Assembly (NCBI GenBank): GCA_947462335.1 | Contig: OX381706.1 | Coordinates: 15,352,784 to 15,416,783, forward strand | DNA from: Harmothoe impar | Taxonomy: Eukaryota > Annelida > Polychaeta > Phyllodocida > Polynoidae | Reading direction: 5' to 3' | Length of the DNA stretch: 64,000 nt | Shown here: positions 34,355 through 45,781 of the stretch, piece after piece | How the letters are laid out: each line of letters starts with the position of its first letter | Position numbering within the stretch: position 1 is the first letter of the stretch | Made by a program: the position numbers and the translations under genes | Notes under the pieces: generated by a model | What the model saw: only the letters and a program-made list of their open reading frames with translations | Database searches by the model: none | What the model was told of the DNA's origin: nothing

Positions 34355-35297
34355 AATGTGGGGCTCTACACCAAGGAGATGGTGGTAACAGGGGGTAGTA
34401 ATATGTCGTAAGGTGCTGACACTGCACATGACAGAGGGTGGATTATTGGGAAGAATGTGTGAAGCGTAGTCTCCAGTCTCACCGAGGGGAGAACAATCCA
34501 AAATTACTACCTGGAATGGGCCTTTGCCTTTATTTCATGTCGAAACCTGTTACATCTAGGTCGGGAAACCCGCCTCTTCCCTCCATTCAGAAAGACAGCT
34601 CGAGCCTCTACGATCTAGTTAAATCATGTTAAGCAAACGCTTAATTTGGCTGTAGAAATGTAAACAAACCATAAACCATGATGACATCACAGACCATGAG
34701 ATACGGGGACATTGTATCCCATGGGCGGCATGGGATATAAGAATTCTAGTAATGCTCATATCTAGCTTAAAATAGATAGTCTGCATCTTAATAGAACTGT
34801 GATGATGATAATAAAATATAGATAATGAACCTTGCTGTTAATGACTTATTTTTACTATATGGAGATATATTGACATGGGACTTTGAGACAATACAATAAA
34901 TGAAGGAAGAAATATGTAACATATATGTTGTTTTATCACACATGAGACTCCCTATGAAGAGGTCTTGCTTAGGTAGCAAAGGTTTGTTTCAGGTAATACA
35001 AAGCCAAATATACAGTTGGTTATTCAAAAAGTTTCGCTTTCCCATAAGGGGCTTATACTGGATGTGCCGTGAGGGGAAAGGAATCTTCACCTATATCATT
35101 AAAGGCTGTATGCACTAGTGAGCAAGTGGGTTGGTAGTGTAGGTCTATTCATGTACCTGGAATTGTGAATGGGACATTGATTATTCCACTGTAACTCTTT
35201 AAGCGATATAAAGTGCTTTACAGTTCTATGACAAGCTTCTCCAAAAATCATCTCCTGGAAGCTGTTATAAGCTGATCCCCAGACAGGGGCCTGTTAT

Positions 35298-35544
35298 AGC
35301 CTGAGCTCCACTAGGGCGAAACCCCTACCTGTGAAACGATCTTTCTATTGTTGTCTTCTGACATATTTCGCCTCATTTCACGGGAGTGTCGCCCTATGTA
35401 ACGCCAGTAGCAGGGCGACACTCAGGGCGACTCTCCCGCGAACTGAAGCAAAATGAGGCAAAATGAAGCAAAATATGCAAATGAAAACATAAGAAAACCT
35501 CGCCTCATTTCACAGGTACCTGTGTCGTCCTAGTGGAGTCCGGG
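35298..35544. mobile_element. Foldback/MITE element in duplicate copy 2
   Basis: The duplicate of 34096-34354, carried along by the segmental duplication and not an independent insertion, since its flanks are identical too. Confidence 0.65.
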
Positions 35545-36810
35545 CTAATGTGGGGCTCTACACCAAGGAGATGGTGGTAACAGGGGGTAGTAATATGTCG
35601 TAAGGTGCTGACACTGCACATGACAGAGGGTGGATTATTGGGAAGAATGTGTGAAGCGTAGTCTCCAGTCTCACCGAGGGGAGAACAATCCAAAATTACT
35701 ACCTGGAATGGGCCTTTGCCTTTATTTCATGTCAAAACCTGTTAAATCTAGGTCGAGAAACCCACCTCTTCCCTCCGTTCAGAAAGACAGTTCGAGCCTC
35801 TACGATCTAGTTAAATCATGTTAAGCAAACGCTGAATTTGGCTGTAGAAATGTAAACAAACCATAAACCATGATGACATCACAGACCATGATATATGGGG
35901 ACATTGTATCCCATGGGCGGCATGGGATATGAGAATTCTAGTAATGCTCATATCTAGCTTGAAATAAAAACAGTAGGGCATGGTCCAGTGGCAATCTCAA
36001 GGGGGGACTTTGCCGTAGGATTGTTCATGTGGCTAGTCAGAAATTGTTAGTTAAAACCTCCTAGGTTGGTGGGATGAATTTGTTTAATATTGTAAGAAAA
36101 TCCACCACCTCCACCTATCCCAGCTTTACTAATAAATAGCTCATGGGTTAAACCCGAAGTGCCTGGAAGGCCTGGATCATGGCAGGTATTAGGATCAGGG
36201 TGTATTAGGGAGCAGACCACTCCAGGAACCCCCTGCATGGAGGGACCACCTCTGAGGGGGTTAATAAAGACTGCAAGAGGGATCAGCCCCTCAGAGGGGG
36301 TCACCCCACATGGTCTAGGGTATGTAGGGTAAATGAAGAGGGGGGGGGGGGGGTAGTATATGCACCCTGTGAACCACTGCAACAGAGAAGTAGTTTATAC
36401 ATGTTACTTTTGAAAACATTTGTAGAGTCAACCTTACCACAGTCATTAGGAGAAGAGGTTGGCACCTTTTAAATTCATTGAAATCCATGAGACATTTTCG
36501 CACTGAGCTTGTTTTATATTTAACAGTGTGTGTGGCAAGGTTACTGCACACCAGTCCTCACTTTTAGATGGTGTGGTCTCTTATACCACTGAGATAACAT
36601 GAGACAGGAAGTCATCCTGGTTTTATGGCGACATCTGAATAATGTGCTAGTTACATCCTAACTCTTTAAAGGCCACATAGTGCATTAATACATCCTTCCT
36701 TGGTCGTCATGATGCATGGATCTAGCCCTGGCGAGTCACTCTCTGAGGCTGTAAAACTTTAGCAACATGTTGTTCTTTAATGGGTTAAGAGCTACATTTA
36801 TATAGTGAGC

Positions 36811-37308
36811 GCTATTTTTTTTTTAAATTGTTTTATTCATAACATCAATTTTGATTTTCAGTTACAAATATGTTTTATGATGGTACAATATATTCATATC
36901 AGCTTCAGCATTGACACTGTGTGTAACCTTAGGCATAAATGATTTTTGTACAACAATTTTACATTAATATTTACAATGAGTCATGATTATCACAGTATTA
37001 TGATGAGTAAAAGAAGACATATATTTACACAAAGCATGGTTTGTACAGTTCATTTAAGGCACAATCACTACCATCTCTTCCCAATACACTGAGCAAAGGG
37101 ACTACCTGTTGTTTTGGATTCTTAAGAAATACAGTTTTCTCTGACATTTCATGTCATTACCATATATTTTCTTTGTAGCAGTTTTAAAAGCCAACTTAGT
37201 TTTACAGTTTTGTACTGCAGTCGGTAGTTTGTCCCAGAGAAGAACTCCTCTGTTATATGGGGATTTCGCTCCCATTGCAGATCTCGTTCTTCTGGCTATA
37301 TTGCTTTA
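36811..37308 (-). pseudogene. 5'-truncated LINE, reverse-transcriptase tail
   Basis: Read on the minus strand, 37300-37102 encodes ARRTRSAMGAKSPYNRGVLL, then WDKLPTAVQNCKTKLAFKTA, ending at TAG 37102-37104. The R-G-x-x-x-W-x-x-L-P pattern followed by a Lys-rich helix is the usual C terminus of non-LTR (CR1/L2/RTE-like) reverse transcriptases. About 280 bp of 3' UTR follows, with AATAAA and an A10 tail (T run at 36815-36824). The 5' boundary abuts the TTAA-flanked element at 37306, so most of the ORF is missing. Confidence 0.75.
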
Positions 37309-37309
37309 A

Positions 37310-37460
37310 CCCTTTAAGGATGGCATAATACATTTTAGCATCCTGCTGTTGGTGGTCATGATGCTTGAGTGTAGCCCTGGTGAATTACTTGCCAGTGCTG
37401 CATTTAGGCATCTTTCTAATCCTACAGGATTCATACACTCCCAAAGGGTCGGCACCAATG
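37310..37460. mobile_element. TTAA-flanked MITE family D, copy near 37.4 kb
   Basis: It begins ccctttaaggatggcataat straight after TTAA (37306-37309) and contains the family's gtcatgatgc and ccctggtgaattacttgcca words. The right end (cccaaagggtcgg) is degenerate, so the boundary is approximate. Confidence 0.5.
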
Positions 37461-37810
37461 CATTTCCGCCATGAGGCCCAGATCAGGCCCAATACTCTCT
37501 TATACTAGTGTCAAGAAAATAGGGGGGTCCCAATCTAGTGTCTGAGATATCTGACTTTCAGTTTGGAGTGATCTGTAATAGGATTATATGAGGAGAGAGT
37601 CCCTAGGGATTAAATTTCTCTATAGTTCTCTCAGAATATAGTTTCTAATGTTTTACAGAAACAACATAAGCAGTAATATCTAGAAGACGTTTTCTGTCTA
37701 TAATTATTTGTAAACTGAAGAAGAAGCTCAATTAATTGTTACTTGTATAGTATGTGATGCTTAATAAAACCAGTAACTATATACAATAAAATAGAAATAT
37801 AAGAAGCGTA

Positions 37811-37833
37811 TTTATTGTTTGCAATAGTTTATT
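37811..37833 (-). terminator. Twin AATAAA signals on the minus strand
   Basis: TTTATT at 37811-37816 and 37828-37833 give two AATAAA signals on the minus strand, about 1.1 kb past the stop of the 38911-40233 gene. They are plausible 3' ends for that gene. The intervening DNA contains a family D fragment near 38285-38430. Confidence 0.35.
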
Positions 37834-38910
37834 TACATTGAGAACAAATCATACATTCAGATCAGTTACAAATGAATCATGCACTGCTTCAAGGCTAGAT
37901 GCACAACATACATGCACTATGTATCTGAACAGGCAGATCTACATGATTCACATGCCATATCAGTGTCTTTATATGAATTGCATTTCCCATTTTGCACTTA
38001 CTACATCAGGCTGTACACCCAAATCAGTATCTCCTGTATAAACGATTTTCAATATCCGAACACATAATGGCAGATATGAGAATGCATGTCTAAATGTGGA
38101 TTAGACGTACATTTACTTTTACATCTAAGTTAAGGCTTGAATGTCATCATGACATTGTATATAATTTACAGCCATTTCATTTCATGTTACAATTGGACAA
38201 TTATGTCTCCAAGCAGCAATATTACAAAGTAATCTGTCATGTCGTAGAATATATAAATAATGTTAGGGAGACATATCATTTTACCCTTTAAGGTCAGCAT
38301 AGTGCTCATCTTCAGCAGGATGCTTGAATGCAGCACCAGTAAGTAAATCTTCCGGTTGTACAGACAAGAGGTATCCGGCAGAATCAACCTCATATCACAA
38401 TAGGTTATGGGCCCAGGATGTTTCCGATAGATGCACCATGTCAACCATATGGGTGTGACTTCTGGTGATGCAACCGATTATTTGAGTTTGGGCAGATTCT
38501 ATAAGCCGCACCAGGGGTTTGATTATAGCGACTTTAGTACCCTACTGTAGTAGCAAAAACTTGCATATAAGCCGCACCCTGACCCTAGGCCGATCCTATA
38601 AGCATGTACACATCATGGCAGTGAGCAGAGCTGGGAACTTATACAATTATGATTTAACCCAAACTGGCACTTTTACCTCTCACCACGTGAATAAAATACG
38701 TTATAAACTCAAAAGAGTTTTTTTTTGGAAGCCCTCCTCCCCTTTAAACCTTTTCGATCCCCATATAATTCAGGGAAACTTTTCCCTGATTTCAAGTGTT
38801 TTGTTTTTGTTTCAAAGACCACAGACTCTCATTCCTATTATTCTTAGATTTACAAAATATGTGAAGCCACTTAACAATTTGTGAACCAATATACTGCATC
38901 AATGAGTCTA

Positions 38911-40233
38911 TCAGTCTAGTTTAAAGGACACTCTGTGTTTCCTCCCTGTCCGTCTAGTGAGCTGGAACAGGTCCTCGTCCACTCTATCCTCCTCCTCCCT
39001 GCTCCTGGCCTCGTCCAACAGTCCCATGGCCTTCTCAAACAGCCTGGAGGCTTGTAACTGCCTGTCCACTCCCACACCCCCCTCCCCAGCCAACAGTTCC
39101 GCCAGGGTGGCCTCCACCAGTCCCATCTGCCTGTCCATATCAGTGTCTAATGATGCTGTGCTGCAGGTGGTCGCCTGTAGTTTCTCCTCATAGCCCTGCA
39201 GCATGGCCAGCTGGGCAGCAGGGGACAGTGTAGAGCAGAAGCGGGGTGATTTAGGCAGTTGTCCCAGCTCCTCAGGAGTTAGGGTGTCCTTGTGGGGGTT
39301 GGTGTGGGGTGAGGTGGGGTTCTGGGCACTGAGGACTGTCTCTATGGCGTTCACTGCCTCCATGCTAGCCCCACAGTCCCGCCGCCTCAGAGTACTGCCC
39401 TCCTTCTCCAGGTGAGCTAAGTAGAGTTTCCTGAAGAGCACCAGTCCCACTACAGAGGGCAGCGGGGGCAGCGACTGCCGACGGCTGCTGCCCTTTGGGG
39501 AACCCCTCTGAGATTCCCTCCCTAGGGATTCCCTCCTCACGGATTCTCTCCCTAGAGACTCCCTCCTTAAGGATTCCCTCCTCTGAGTAGTTCTAGCTGA
39601 TGATGGCCTGCCATTGTCCCCTGCAGGGATACTACGCACAGGAGGAGAAGCCACTGATGACCTCCTGGGTGACCTTGGTGTGACCTTGATATTGGCTGAT
39701 GAGGTCAAGGCCACACTACTTGACCTTCCTCTGGTTGCCCCGTCGGCCTTCACCTTCCTCCTGTTGTTAATACCTTTAGTGTCTGTGTGCCTAGTAGAAC
39801 CAGGCCTGTTGATACCCTGGAGGAGGAGGCTGTCCTCGTCTGAGCAGCTCGAGTCGGTGCTGGAGGAGTCGGCTGTGATGACGTCACGTGCCCCTTCAGC
39901 CCACACCTGGAGGATGGCTGTCCTCAGTCTGCTGCCTCTGGGTGACGTCATGTCTCCTCTGGGTGACGTCATGTCTCCTCTGGGTGACGTCATGCCTACT
40001 CTGGGTGACGTCATGCCTCCCCTGGGTGACGTCATGCCTCCTGTGGGTGACGTCATGCCTCCTCTGGGTGACGTCATGTCTCCTCTGGGTGAGGAGGAGG
40101 ATGAGGATGGCGGGGAGGAGGAGATGGAGGACTGACGTTGTCTGTGCCCTTTATGAAGGTTGCTGGAGGGGATGTGTTGCCTTCTTGTAGATGTGCTGCC
40201 AATAATGCTACGCTGTTGCTGAAGCCCAGTCAT
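38911..40233 (-). CDS. Low-complexity Ser/Arg-rich protein of unknown function
   Basis: 440 codons from ATG 40233 to TAG 38911-38913. The N terminus is Ser-rich, then come nine MTSPRGG/D heptads (~53-105), a Ser/Asp patch (DSSSTDSSCSDEDS), an RRESLRRESLGRES repeat block (~220-245) and a non-repetitive C-terminal third. That third has a possible helix (LVLFRKLYLAHLEKEGSTLR) and a second helical stretch ending RKHRVSFKLD. I recognise no family. The frame stays open about 60 bp upstream of this ATG and acceptor-like sites lie there, so 40233 may be an internal Met and the gene may have 5' exons (a candidate is 42661-42707). GC-rich codon third positions contrast with the AT-rich flanks, which supports coding. 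Confidence 0.6.
   Translation of the reverse strand: MTGLQQQRSIIGSTSTRRQHIPSSNLHKGHRQRQSSISSSPPSSSSSSPRGDMTSPRGGMTSPTGGMTSPRGGMTSPRVGMTSPRGDMTSPRGDMTSPRGSRLRTAILQVWAEGARDVITADSSSTDSSCSDEDSLLLQGINRPGSTRHTDTKGINNRRKVKADGATRGRSSSVALTSSANIKVTPRSPRRSSVASPPVRSIPAGDNGRPSSARTTQRRESLRRESLGRESVRRESLGRESQRGSPKGSSRRQSLPPLPSVVGLVLFRKLYLAHLEKEGSTLRRRDCGASMEAVNAIETVLSAQNPTSPHTNPHKDTLTPEELGQLPKSPRFCSTLSPAAQLAMLQGYEEKLQATTCSTASLDTDMDRQMGLVEATLAELLAGEGGVGVDRQLQASRLFEKAMGLLDEARSREEEDRVDEDLFQLTRRTGRKHRVSFKLD
39943..40076. repeat. 21 bp coding minisatellite carrying seven TGACGTCA sites
   Basis: TGACGTCA occurs at 39943, 39964, 39985, 40006, 40027, 40048 and 40069, exactly 21 bp apart. An eighth site lies outside the array at 39878-39885. 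The unit encodes the heptad MTSPRGG/D on the minus strand. Each site is a perfect CREB/ATF palindrome and stays intact while neighbouring bases vary. Confidence 0.9.
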
Positions 40234-40306
40234 GGTGAGGAGTGTCTGACTGTCTGATGTGGTTGTACCTGCTCTGCCTTTAGAGAGTGAATGTTTTTCT
40301 CCTTAG

Positions 40307-40482
40307 ATGTGGACAGGTATGATGCAGGCTATGTGTCCTTAGACCTGCCAATAACTATAGACTCTCCCAAGCCTGGCAAGAGAGTTCAGCAATGTCTAGA
40401 AGGCTATGACCTTGCTGCTACTTGTATAGCTCCAGAAGGTATCCCATTTGGTGCCCATATATGGCTCTATAATGGGTAGAGC
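40307..40482 (+). CDS. Candidate terminal exon, unknown protein
   Basis: After an acceptor-like tttttctccttag the plus strand is open and non-repetitive for 58 codons (VDRYDAGYVSLDLPITIDS, then QCLEGYDLAATCIAPEG) to TAG at 40477-40479, in phase 1. Composition looks protein-like, but no upstream exon or family was recognised. It sits head-to-head with the minus-strand gene at 40233. It could be a pseudo-exon or transposon relic. Confidence 0.25.
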
Positions 40483-40864
40483 ACCAAAGCTGCAGGTGTC
40501 TTGTCCAGGCTTTCTGTACTTAGTCCATGTAAATTCCTCTTTTAGGTTGTTTAGTGGATCTTGAGATGTAAACGCCTCAACATGTGAGAAAGTCTAAGTG
40601 TGTATCTCCAACTCACTAAAGGATCCTGCTATACTATACGGCCTGAATACCTTGTAGGTTCTGTGAGTGTACTGTGTGAGGGTTGGGTAGAGACTGGAGT
40701 GTTGATGTGAGATGTTTGAGGTTATAACCTCCCTCTGTCCACACATGGGGTCCCCCCTGGTGCCCCCCGCGTCGTCCTGATCCAGGCTAATTGGCGCCCA
40801 GCCCGCCCTGTGGGGGCCAGGAGCAGCTAGGATCTACCCCCTGGAAGTGTTGGAGATGTAAAAT

Positions 40865-41730
40865 GGGACGAACTGAAAAGGGTGCCTTGACAAATAGCAT
40901 ATCTCCCGTGATCTTAAGGAGCATATATATCCTCCACACCCTTAGGCATATCTCTCGTATATTTTAAGCTGTGTTAAATAAATGAGTTTGTTATAGTTGT
41001 GTTATCCGTTGAACAAAAACATAACTTCTTAAGAACTAAAATGTGAGTTTTGTGTCATGAACGACACATACAAGTATTATCCCATACGTTTTAGGCCGCT
41101 ACCAAAGAATAGATAGGAGCAAAGCCTCCCTCGTCATATTTTACAGCCCTTGGTGATGAGAAACCACTTTTTTTTTTGAGTGGCCAAAGATTACCAACCA
41201 TAACATCGAAACATAGATGCAATGCATATATCATGGCCTAAGACTATGTGAGTTATGCTTATTAAGGCTACACAGGATATATGCTATATTTAGGCCACTC
41301 GAAAAAAGTTTCTCTTCACCAAGCAGTGAAAAATATGATGAAGGCGTTTTTTATTGTGTTTTTTTTAAAACTTTTTACTCTGGGCTTAAATACAAAGGGA
41401 GATTTGGACTTTTTCGCAACCAATTTTCATAATTTAGTAATTCACAGTTTATTGATCAGCAAAGGTTGTTGTAATGCAAGTCATTCCTATCTAACTGTAT
41501 TACTGACAGCATAAGCTTCAATATTTTACCTATTTTACCATATTTTTCATCAGAAATATAAAAGAAAAAAGAAGAAATTTTTCCCCAAATCATGATTTTT
41601 ATGATGCGTGCGGTGATGAAAAACAACTCTCTTTTTTTGGTGGCCTTATTTAGGTTACAGAGATTTGCTTTTTAAGACAACGGGAGAGATGCTATTAATT
41701 TTGTCAAGGCACCTTTTTCAGTTCGTCCCA
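40865..41730. mobile_element. 866 bp element with ~45 bp inverted ends
   Basis: The left end ggacgaactgaaaagggtgc, followed by cttgacaaatagcat, is matched by the inverted right end. A nested internal inverted pair (around 41130-41205 and 41280-41345, with gagtggcc / ggccactc) gives a second stem. I see no target duplication and no transposase. Confidence 0.7.
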
Positions 41731-42170
41731 GGGTGTGTAGGAGACCACCCTGGAGTGTGACGTCACTGCAGTCCCAGGGGGTATGAGACCCCCAGCAAGG
41801 GGATTTTGACTTCGCAATACCTGGAATCCAGGGAGAAGGAGGAAGGGGCATGCATATAAAAACTATGCATAAACCCCCTCCCCCAGCCGCCTGGGCCTAG
41901 ACTATATGATTGGCTTGGTTGCCATGTTGGTCAAGGTGAATATCACGGACAGCAAGGCCTGATAAATAAGAAGGAGTGGACAACAATATACCACTAAAGG
42001 TACCTAAAGTGCAGATTTAAATTCCTGCCATATCCCCGCTCCCCTCCCACCTCTACACTAACCTGTTCATCCCAAATTTTCCGAATGAAAAATCATCCCT
42101 TAGCTTCTTTTCTTAAACCTTACTTTACATGTCATCTATTGTCTTTACTTTGATCTCTGCTTCTTAACAC
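41731..42170. other. Intergenic DNA, no gene seen
   Basis: This contains a TGACGTCA site near 41759, a small palindrome around 41850-41872 (atgcatataaaaactatgcat region) and pyrimidine-rich stretches. No exon is supported. Confidence 0.4.
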
Positions 42171-42171
42171 T

Positions 42172-42468
42172 TAAAGGACAGATGTAGTTAAAAGGTGATA
42201 TTTGTCGTCATGATGCACCAATGCAGCCCCGACAAGTAACTCACTGGGGCTGCATTGGTGCATCATGCCGACCCTTTGGACATGTCTCAACCGCATAGGT
42301 TCGGCATGGTGTTTGAATCGCAGCACTGGTGAGTTACTCGCCAGTGCTGCATTCATGCATCATGACAACAAAGGGCATAATGTATTAAGGTATCATATCA
42401 TGCCGTCCTCAAAGGGCTAATTGAATCAACAGTATGGAGCTATGCCGTCCTTAAAGGGTTAATAAATC
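42172..42468. repeat. TTAA-MITE family D cluster near 42.3 kb
   Basis: Two or more overlapping or nested family D copies: gtcgtcatgatgcaccaatg, gtgagttactcgccagtgct, and two right-end phrases atgccgtcctcaaaggg and atgccgtccttaaagggttaa. This looks like a nested insertion. Confidence 0.55.
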
Positions 42469-42660
42469 TACTATTTTAGATTCTACAACTGATCTCTTCA
42501 GAAAAACAGCACGCAGTTGGGGACATATGTAGGCGGTGATCAGCTTCGTCGGCAGGGGGTCCTGCTGCAGGGGGTCCTACCCAGGGGGGTCCCCCAGGGG
42601 GGTCAGGCATGCCCCACTCAGTATGTTAACACGGGGTTAATACCTCCAGGAAACACTTAC

Positions 42661-42707
42661 CTACATATCTACCCCCTCCAGGGTCCCACCCCTGACCACC
42701 AGGAGGA
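42661..42707 (-). other. Candidate 47 bp exon on minus strand
   Basis: On the minus strand a strong acceptor (ttctttttcctttggcctcag) and a strong donor (gtag|gtaagtg) bracket 47 bp that is open in only one frame. It could be a 5' exon of the 38911-40233 gene, with phase 1 compatible with an acceptor at about 40257. Splice signals are the only evidence. Confidence 0.25.
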
Positions 42708-44025
42708 CTGAGGCCAAAGGAAAAAGAATTATCGGGTGCTTTAGATGATTCAAGCCTACCTATAATACCAACCTTTAAATTATAATGGAAAAATAGTTCA
42801 GGAGTGTTAATACCTATGGGAAATTCCTGCCATATTAAAAAAGAAAATTGAATTAAATATAATAAATCCCAGATACGTTATATATTTTGCTTTAATCCGA
42901 TCGACCTACATATACTACCAGTGACTTTCTTCCTGTGTTACATGAAGCATGTAAGAGGAGAGGCACGGAATAATCCTTGCTAAACCTAAGCCAACCAGGT
43001 AAACACCAAGGCCGCAGGGGTGCACTGGATCACGGGATTATGTTCTAGGCACCGCGCTAATGCATTGGGATCAGCCAGGATTGATTTCCTGTTGACGTGT
43101 AACGTTTTACATGCCTTTGACTTTAAACTGGCAATAACACATATTTGCTATTATAGGCGTCTTGGTCAAAGAAAAGCAGTTTCTAGAACTACCGGAAATA
43201 AAAGCCGGATCGCTCGCCTCAGAGTTGAGATCGCTAACCGTTATGCCATACACAGAGAGAAGAAACAGCGTCAAAAGGGAGTCCAGGATGACTCCCCTGT
43301 TTAGGGGAGTCCAGGTCGCCTAAGGGAGCCTAGGTGGCTCTCTGGTTGACCCAAGGGAGTCATATGACCCAGAGAGCTATACGACTCCCCCAAGTGACTC
43401 CCTTAGGTCAGGCAGAGAGGGGAGTACTGACTATTGATAATGGTCCGCCCCTGAGGGCCTACCACCACCAATTTATCAAATTCTGGTTACCTCTCAGATA
43501 TATATATATAGACAAATGCCAACGCCCATTGAGTGGGGGCTGGGGCCATATCCCATGAAGCCACAGGCTGAGTGGGATATGCCCCAGCTCCCACGAGTGA
43601 AACACGTCAGAGACAGTATAAATGTAGTTGGCATTTGTGTTTATTTTTTATTTGAAGCTATTTAATGAAAAAAAAAAAACTTTTCCCAGCCCATTGAATA
43701 CGGCCACATTGTATTCAATGGGGGGGGGGGGGGGCCATTGAATACGGCCCTTCAGTGCTAATTATAAAGCATAGGGAATCTTGTATTTCAAAAAAATAAT
43801 TAGAGATTCTACTACACACCCAGAAAGCCTTGGACCTCTTTAATATGTAAATCTTTATGTAAGTCAATTCATTGCTGCCCTGTTGATCATTAATAAATGT
43901 CAATTTCTATTTTTAACAAGGAATTGCTGCGTTGTCATTGATAATCCCAAACACACCTCCAAATGCCTAATGCATTTCGAAATACAGACCTGCAAAAATA
44001 TTAAATCCAGTATCTTCTCAAACAA

Positions 44026-44073
44026 GTGAGGGCTAGCAAAGAGATCACTTATGATCTCTTTGCTAGCCCTCAC
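44026..44073. repeat. 22 bp perfect inverted repeat, 4 nt loop
   Basis: gtgagggctagcaaagagat plus ca is followed by loop ctta and then its exact reverse complement. It sits immediately before the 30 bp tandem array. Confidence 0.85.
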
Positions 44074-44881
44074 CTGTATACTACTTACAGCAATGCCCCA
44101 CTTTGATATACTACTTACAGCAAAGTCCCACTTTGATATACTACTTACAGCAAAGTCCCACTTTGATATACTACTTACAGCAAAGTCCCACTTTGATATA
44201 CTACTTACAGCAAAGCCCCACTTTGATATACTACTTACATCAATGTACCACTTTGATATACTACTTACCGCAAAGTCCCACTTTGATATGCTACTTACAG
44301 CAAAGCCCCACTTTGATATACTACTTACAGCAATGCCCCACTTTGATATACTACTTACAGCAATGCCCCACTTTGATATACTACTTACAGTAAAGCCCCA
44401 CTTTGATATACTACTTACAGCAATGCCCCACTTTGATATACTACTTACCGCAAAGTCCCACTTTGATATGCTACTAACAGAATGTACCACTTTCATATGC
44501 TACTTAAGGCAGTGTCGCAGGGTGATATACTTCGAATTGCAATGTCCCATTTTCCTATTTACGGCAATATCCAACTTTGATATACTACTTACAACAAAGT
44601 GCCACTTTGATATACTACTTACATCAATGCCCCACTTTGATATACTACTTACAGCAAAGTCCCACTTTGATATACTACTTACAACAAAGTGCCACTTTGA
44701 TATACTACTTACAGCAATGCCCCACTTTGATATACTACTTACAACAAAGTGCCACTTTGATATACTACTTACAGCAAAGCCCCACTTTGATATGCTACTT
44801 ACAGCGATGTCCCATTGTGATATACCTCTCAAGGCAGTGTCGCAGGGTGATATACTTCCAGCGATGTGCCAGTTTGATATA

Positions 44882-45061
44882 CCGTATTCGACGTAATAAG
44901 CGCCCTGGGCGCTTATTAAATTATTTTTATGGCGTTTTTAGTACTTAAGAGTTTAATTGTCTCCAAAATCGTGAAATTACATCCATTGTTCTAGTCTAGA
45001 AATGCCCCAAAAAGGGGGGGGGCGCTTATTAGGGGGAGGGCGCTTATTACGTTGAATACGG
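44882..45061. mobile_element. 180 bp MITE with TA duplication
   Basis: The inverted ends are about 24 bp: ccgtattcgacgtaataagc then gccc, against a right end reading inward ccgtattcaacgtaataagc. TA lies directly outside both ends (44880-44881 and 45062-45063), a Tc1/mariner-type signature. It is inserted in the 30 bp array. Confidence 0.85.
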
Positions 45062-45130
45062 TACTTCGAATTGCAATGTCCCACTTTCATATACTACTTA
45101 GACCTACAGACATTTCCCATTTTGATATAC

Positions 45131-45290
45131 TACTTAGGGGCCTTCCATAAATCAAACACCCCAATATTGAACACCCACCTCCACCCTTGTCAGGCTTTTC
45201 CCCATACCTTCATCATTGTGTGTCACACTCTGACCAAGACCCCCGTCCTCATGCCCTGCGGCGTGACAGAGTTTAGGGACAGCCTGACGG
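45131..45290. repeat. Dispersed repeat (family C, copy 2)
   Basis: It shares with 30458-30593 the ordered words cacccacc, cttgtca-gcttttc, tcacactctgaccaagaccc and gcgtgacag. Its ends are weakly inverted (ggggccttccataaa / tttagggacagcc). Confidence 0.55.
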
Positions 45291-45626
45291 CGATGTTCCA
45301 CTTATATTACTTACAGCAATGTCCCACTTTGATTTATTAGACTACTTTAATAACAGAATGAAAATTCGATTTTGAAATAGTTTTTTATTACCGTCTCTTC
45401 ATCCCTTATTTATACAGTGTAATCACAAATGAGTATGTCCGCCATCTTGCATCTTTTTAATACATGTTAGGAGAATCCTATGGCACCACTCACATTTCAA
45501 ACTACAAGACTACCAAGATGAGTTAAATAGACCACGCTTCATTGACGATTCTCTTGTATGTATATATACACCCAGAAAAAAACAACTAGAATAGAGGCTT
45601 TATTTTAGTATAAATGGTACAATTAT

Positions 45627-45781
45627 CCTTTAAGGACGGCATGATGCTTAGTTACACTATGCACCTTTGTCGTCATGATGCATGAATACAGCCCTCGTGA
45701 GTAACTCGCCAGCGCTAAATGCATTGGTGTATCGTGACGACAAATGAACATATAACATGATGTCATTCCCAAAGGGTAATT
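45627..45781. mobile_element. TTAA-MITE family D, copy near 45.7 kb
   Basis: It contains ctttaaggacggcatgatgc, gtcgtcatgatgcatgaat, the palindrome gagtaactcgccag and a right end near tcccaaagggtaatta. The termini are slightly degenerate. Confidence 0.55.

Larger units (their letters stand above)
33114..35966. repeat. 1.66 kb tandem duplication, second copy with internal deletion
   Basis: Copy 1 (~33114-34772) and copy 2 (~34773-35966) are nearly identical from gatagtctgcatcttaatag to tgctcatatctagctt. Copy 2 lacks about 458 bp corresponding to ~33499-33956, with a gta(c)ctg microhomology at the junction. Both copies carry the same foldback element. The unit begins in the 3' flank of the two-exon gene, so its candidate poly(A) signal is duplicated too. 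Confidence 0.85.
44081..45335. repeat. 30 bp tandem array (ctttgatatactacttacag)
   Basis: The unit is ctttgatatactacttacag plus caaagcccca. There are about 14 regular copies at 44081-44500, then degenerate and re-expanded copies to ~44880, with scattered units to 45335. It is interrupted by a MITE (44882-45061) and a family C repeat (45131-45290). The 30 bp period keeps both strands open (for example the minus-strand VSSISKWGFA repeat). I do not treat it as coding. Confidence 0.88.

Noticed and set aside
43020..43304. Possible exon with basic peptide GNKSRIARLRVEIANRYAIH
   Set aside because: An acceptor-like site and a stop exist, but there is no partner exon or homology, and a gggagtcc/gactcccc repeat follows at once. 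Evidence too thin to list.
43900..44948. Open frames on both strands over the 44 kb repeat (ILLTAKSHFD, VSSISKWGFA)
   Set aside because: By-products of the 30 bp array.
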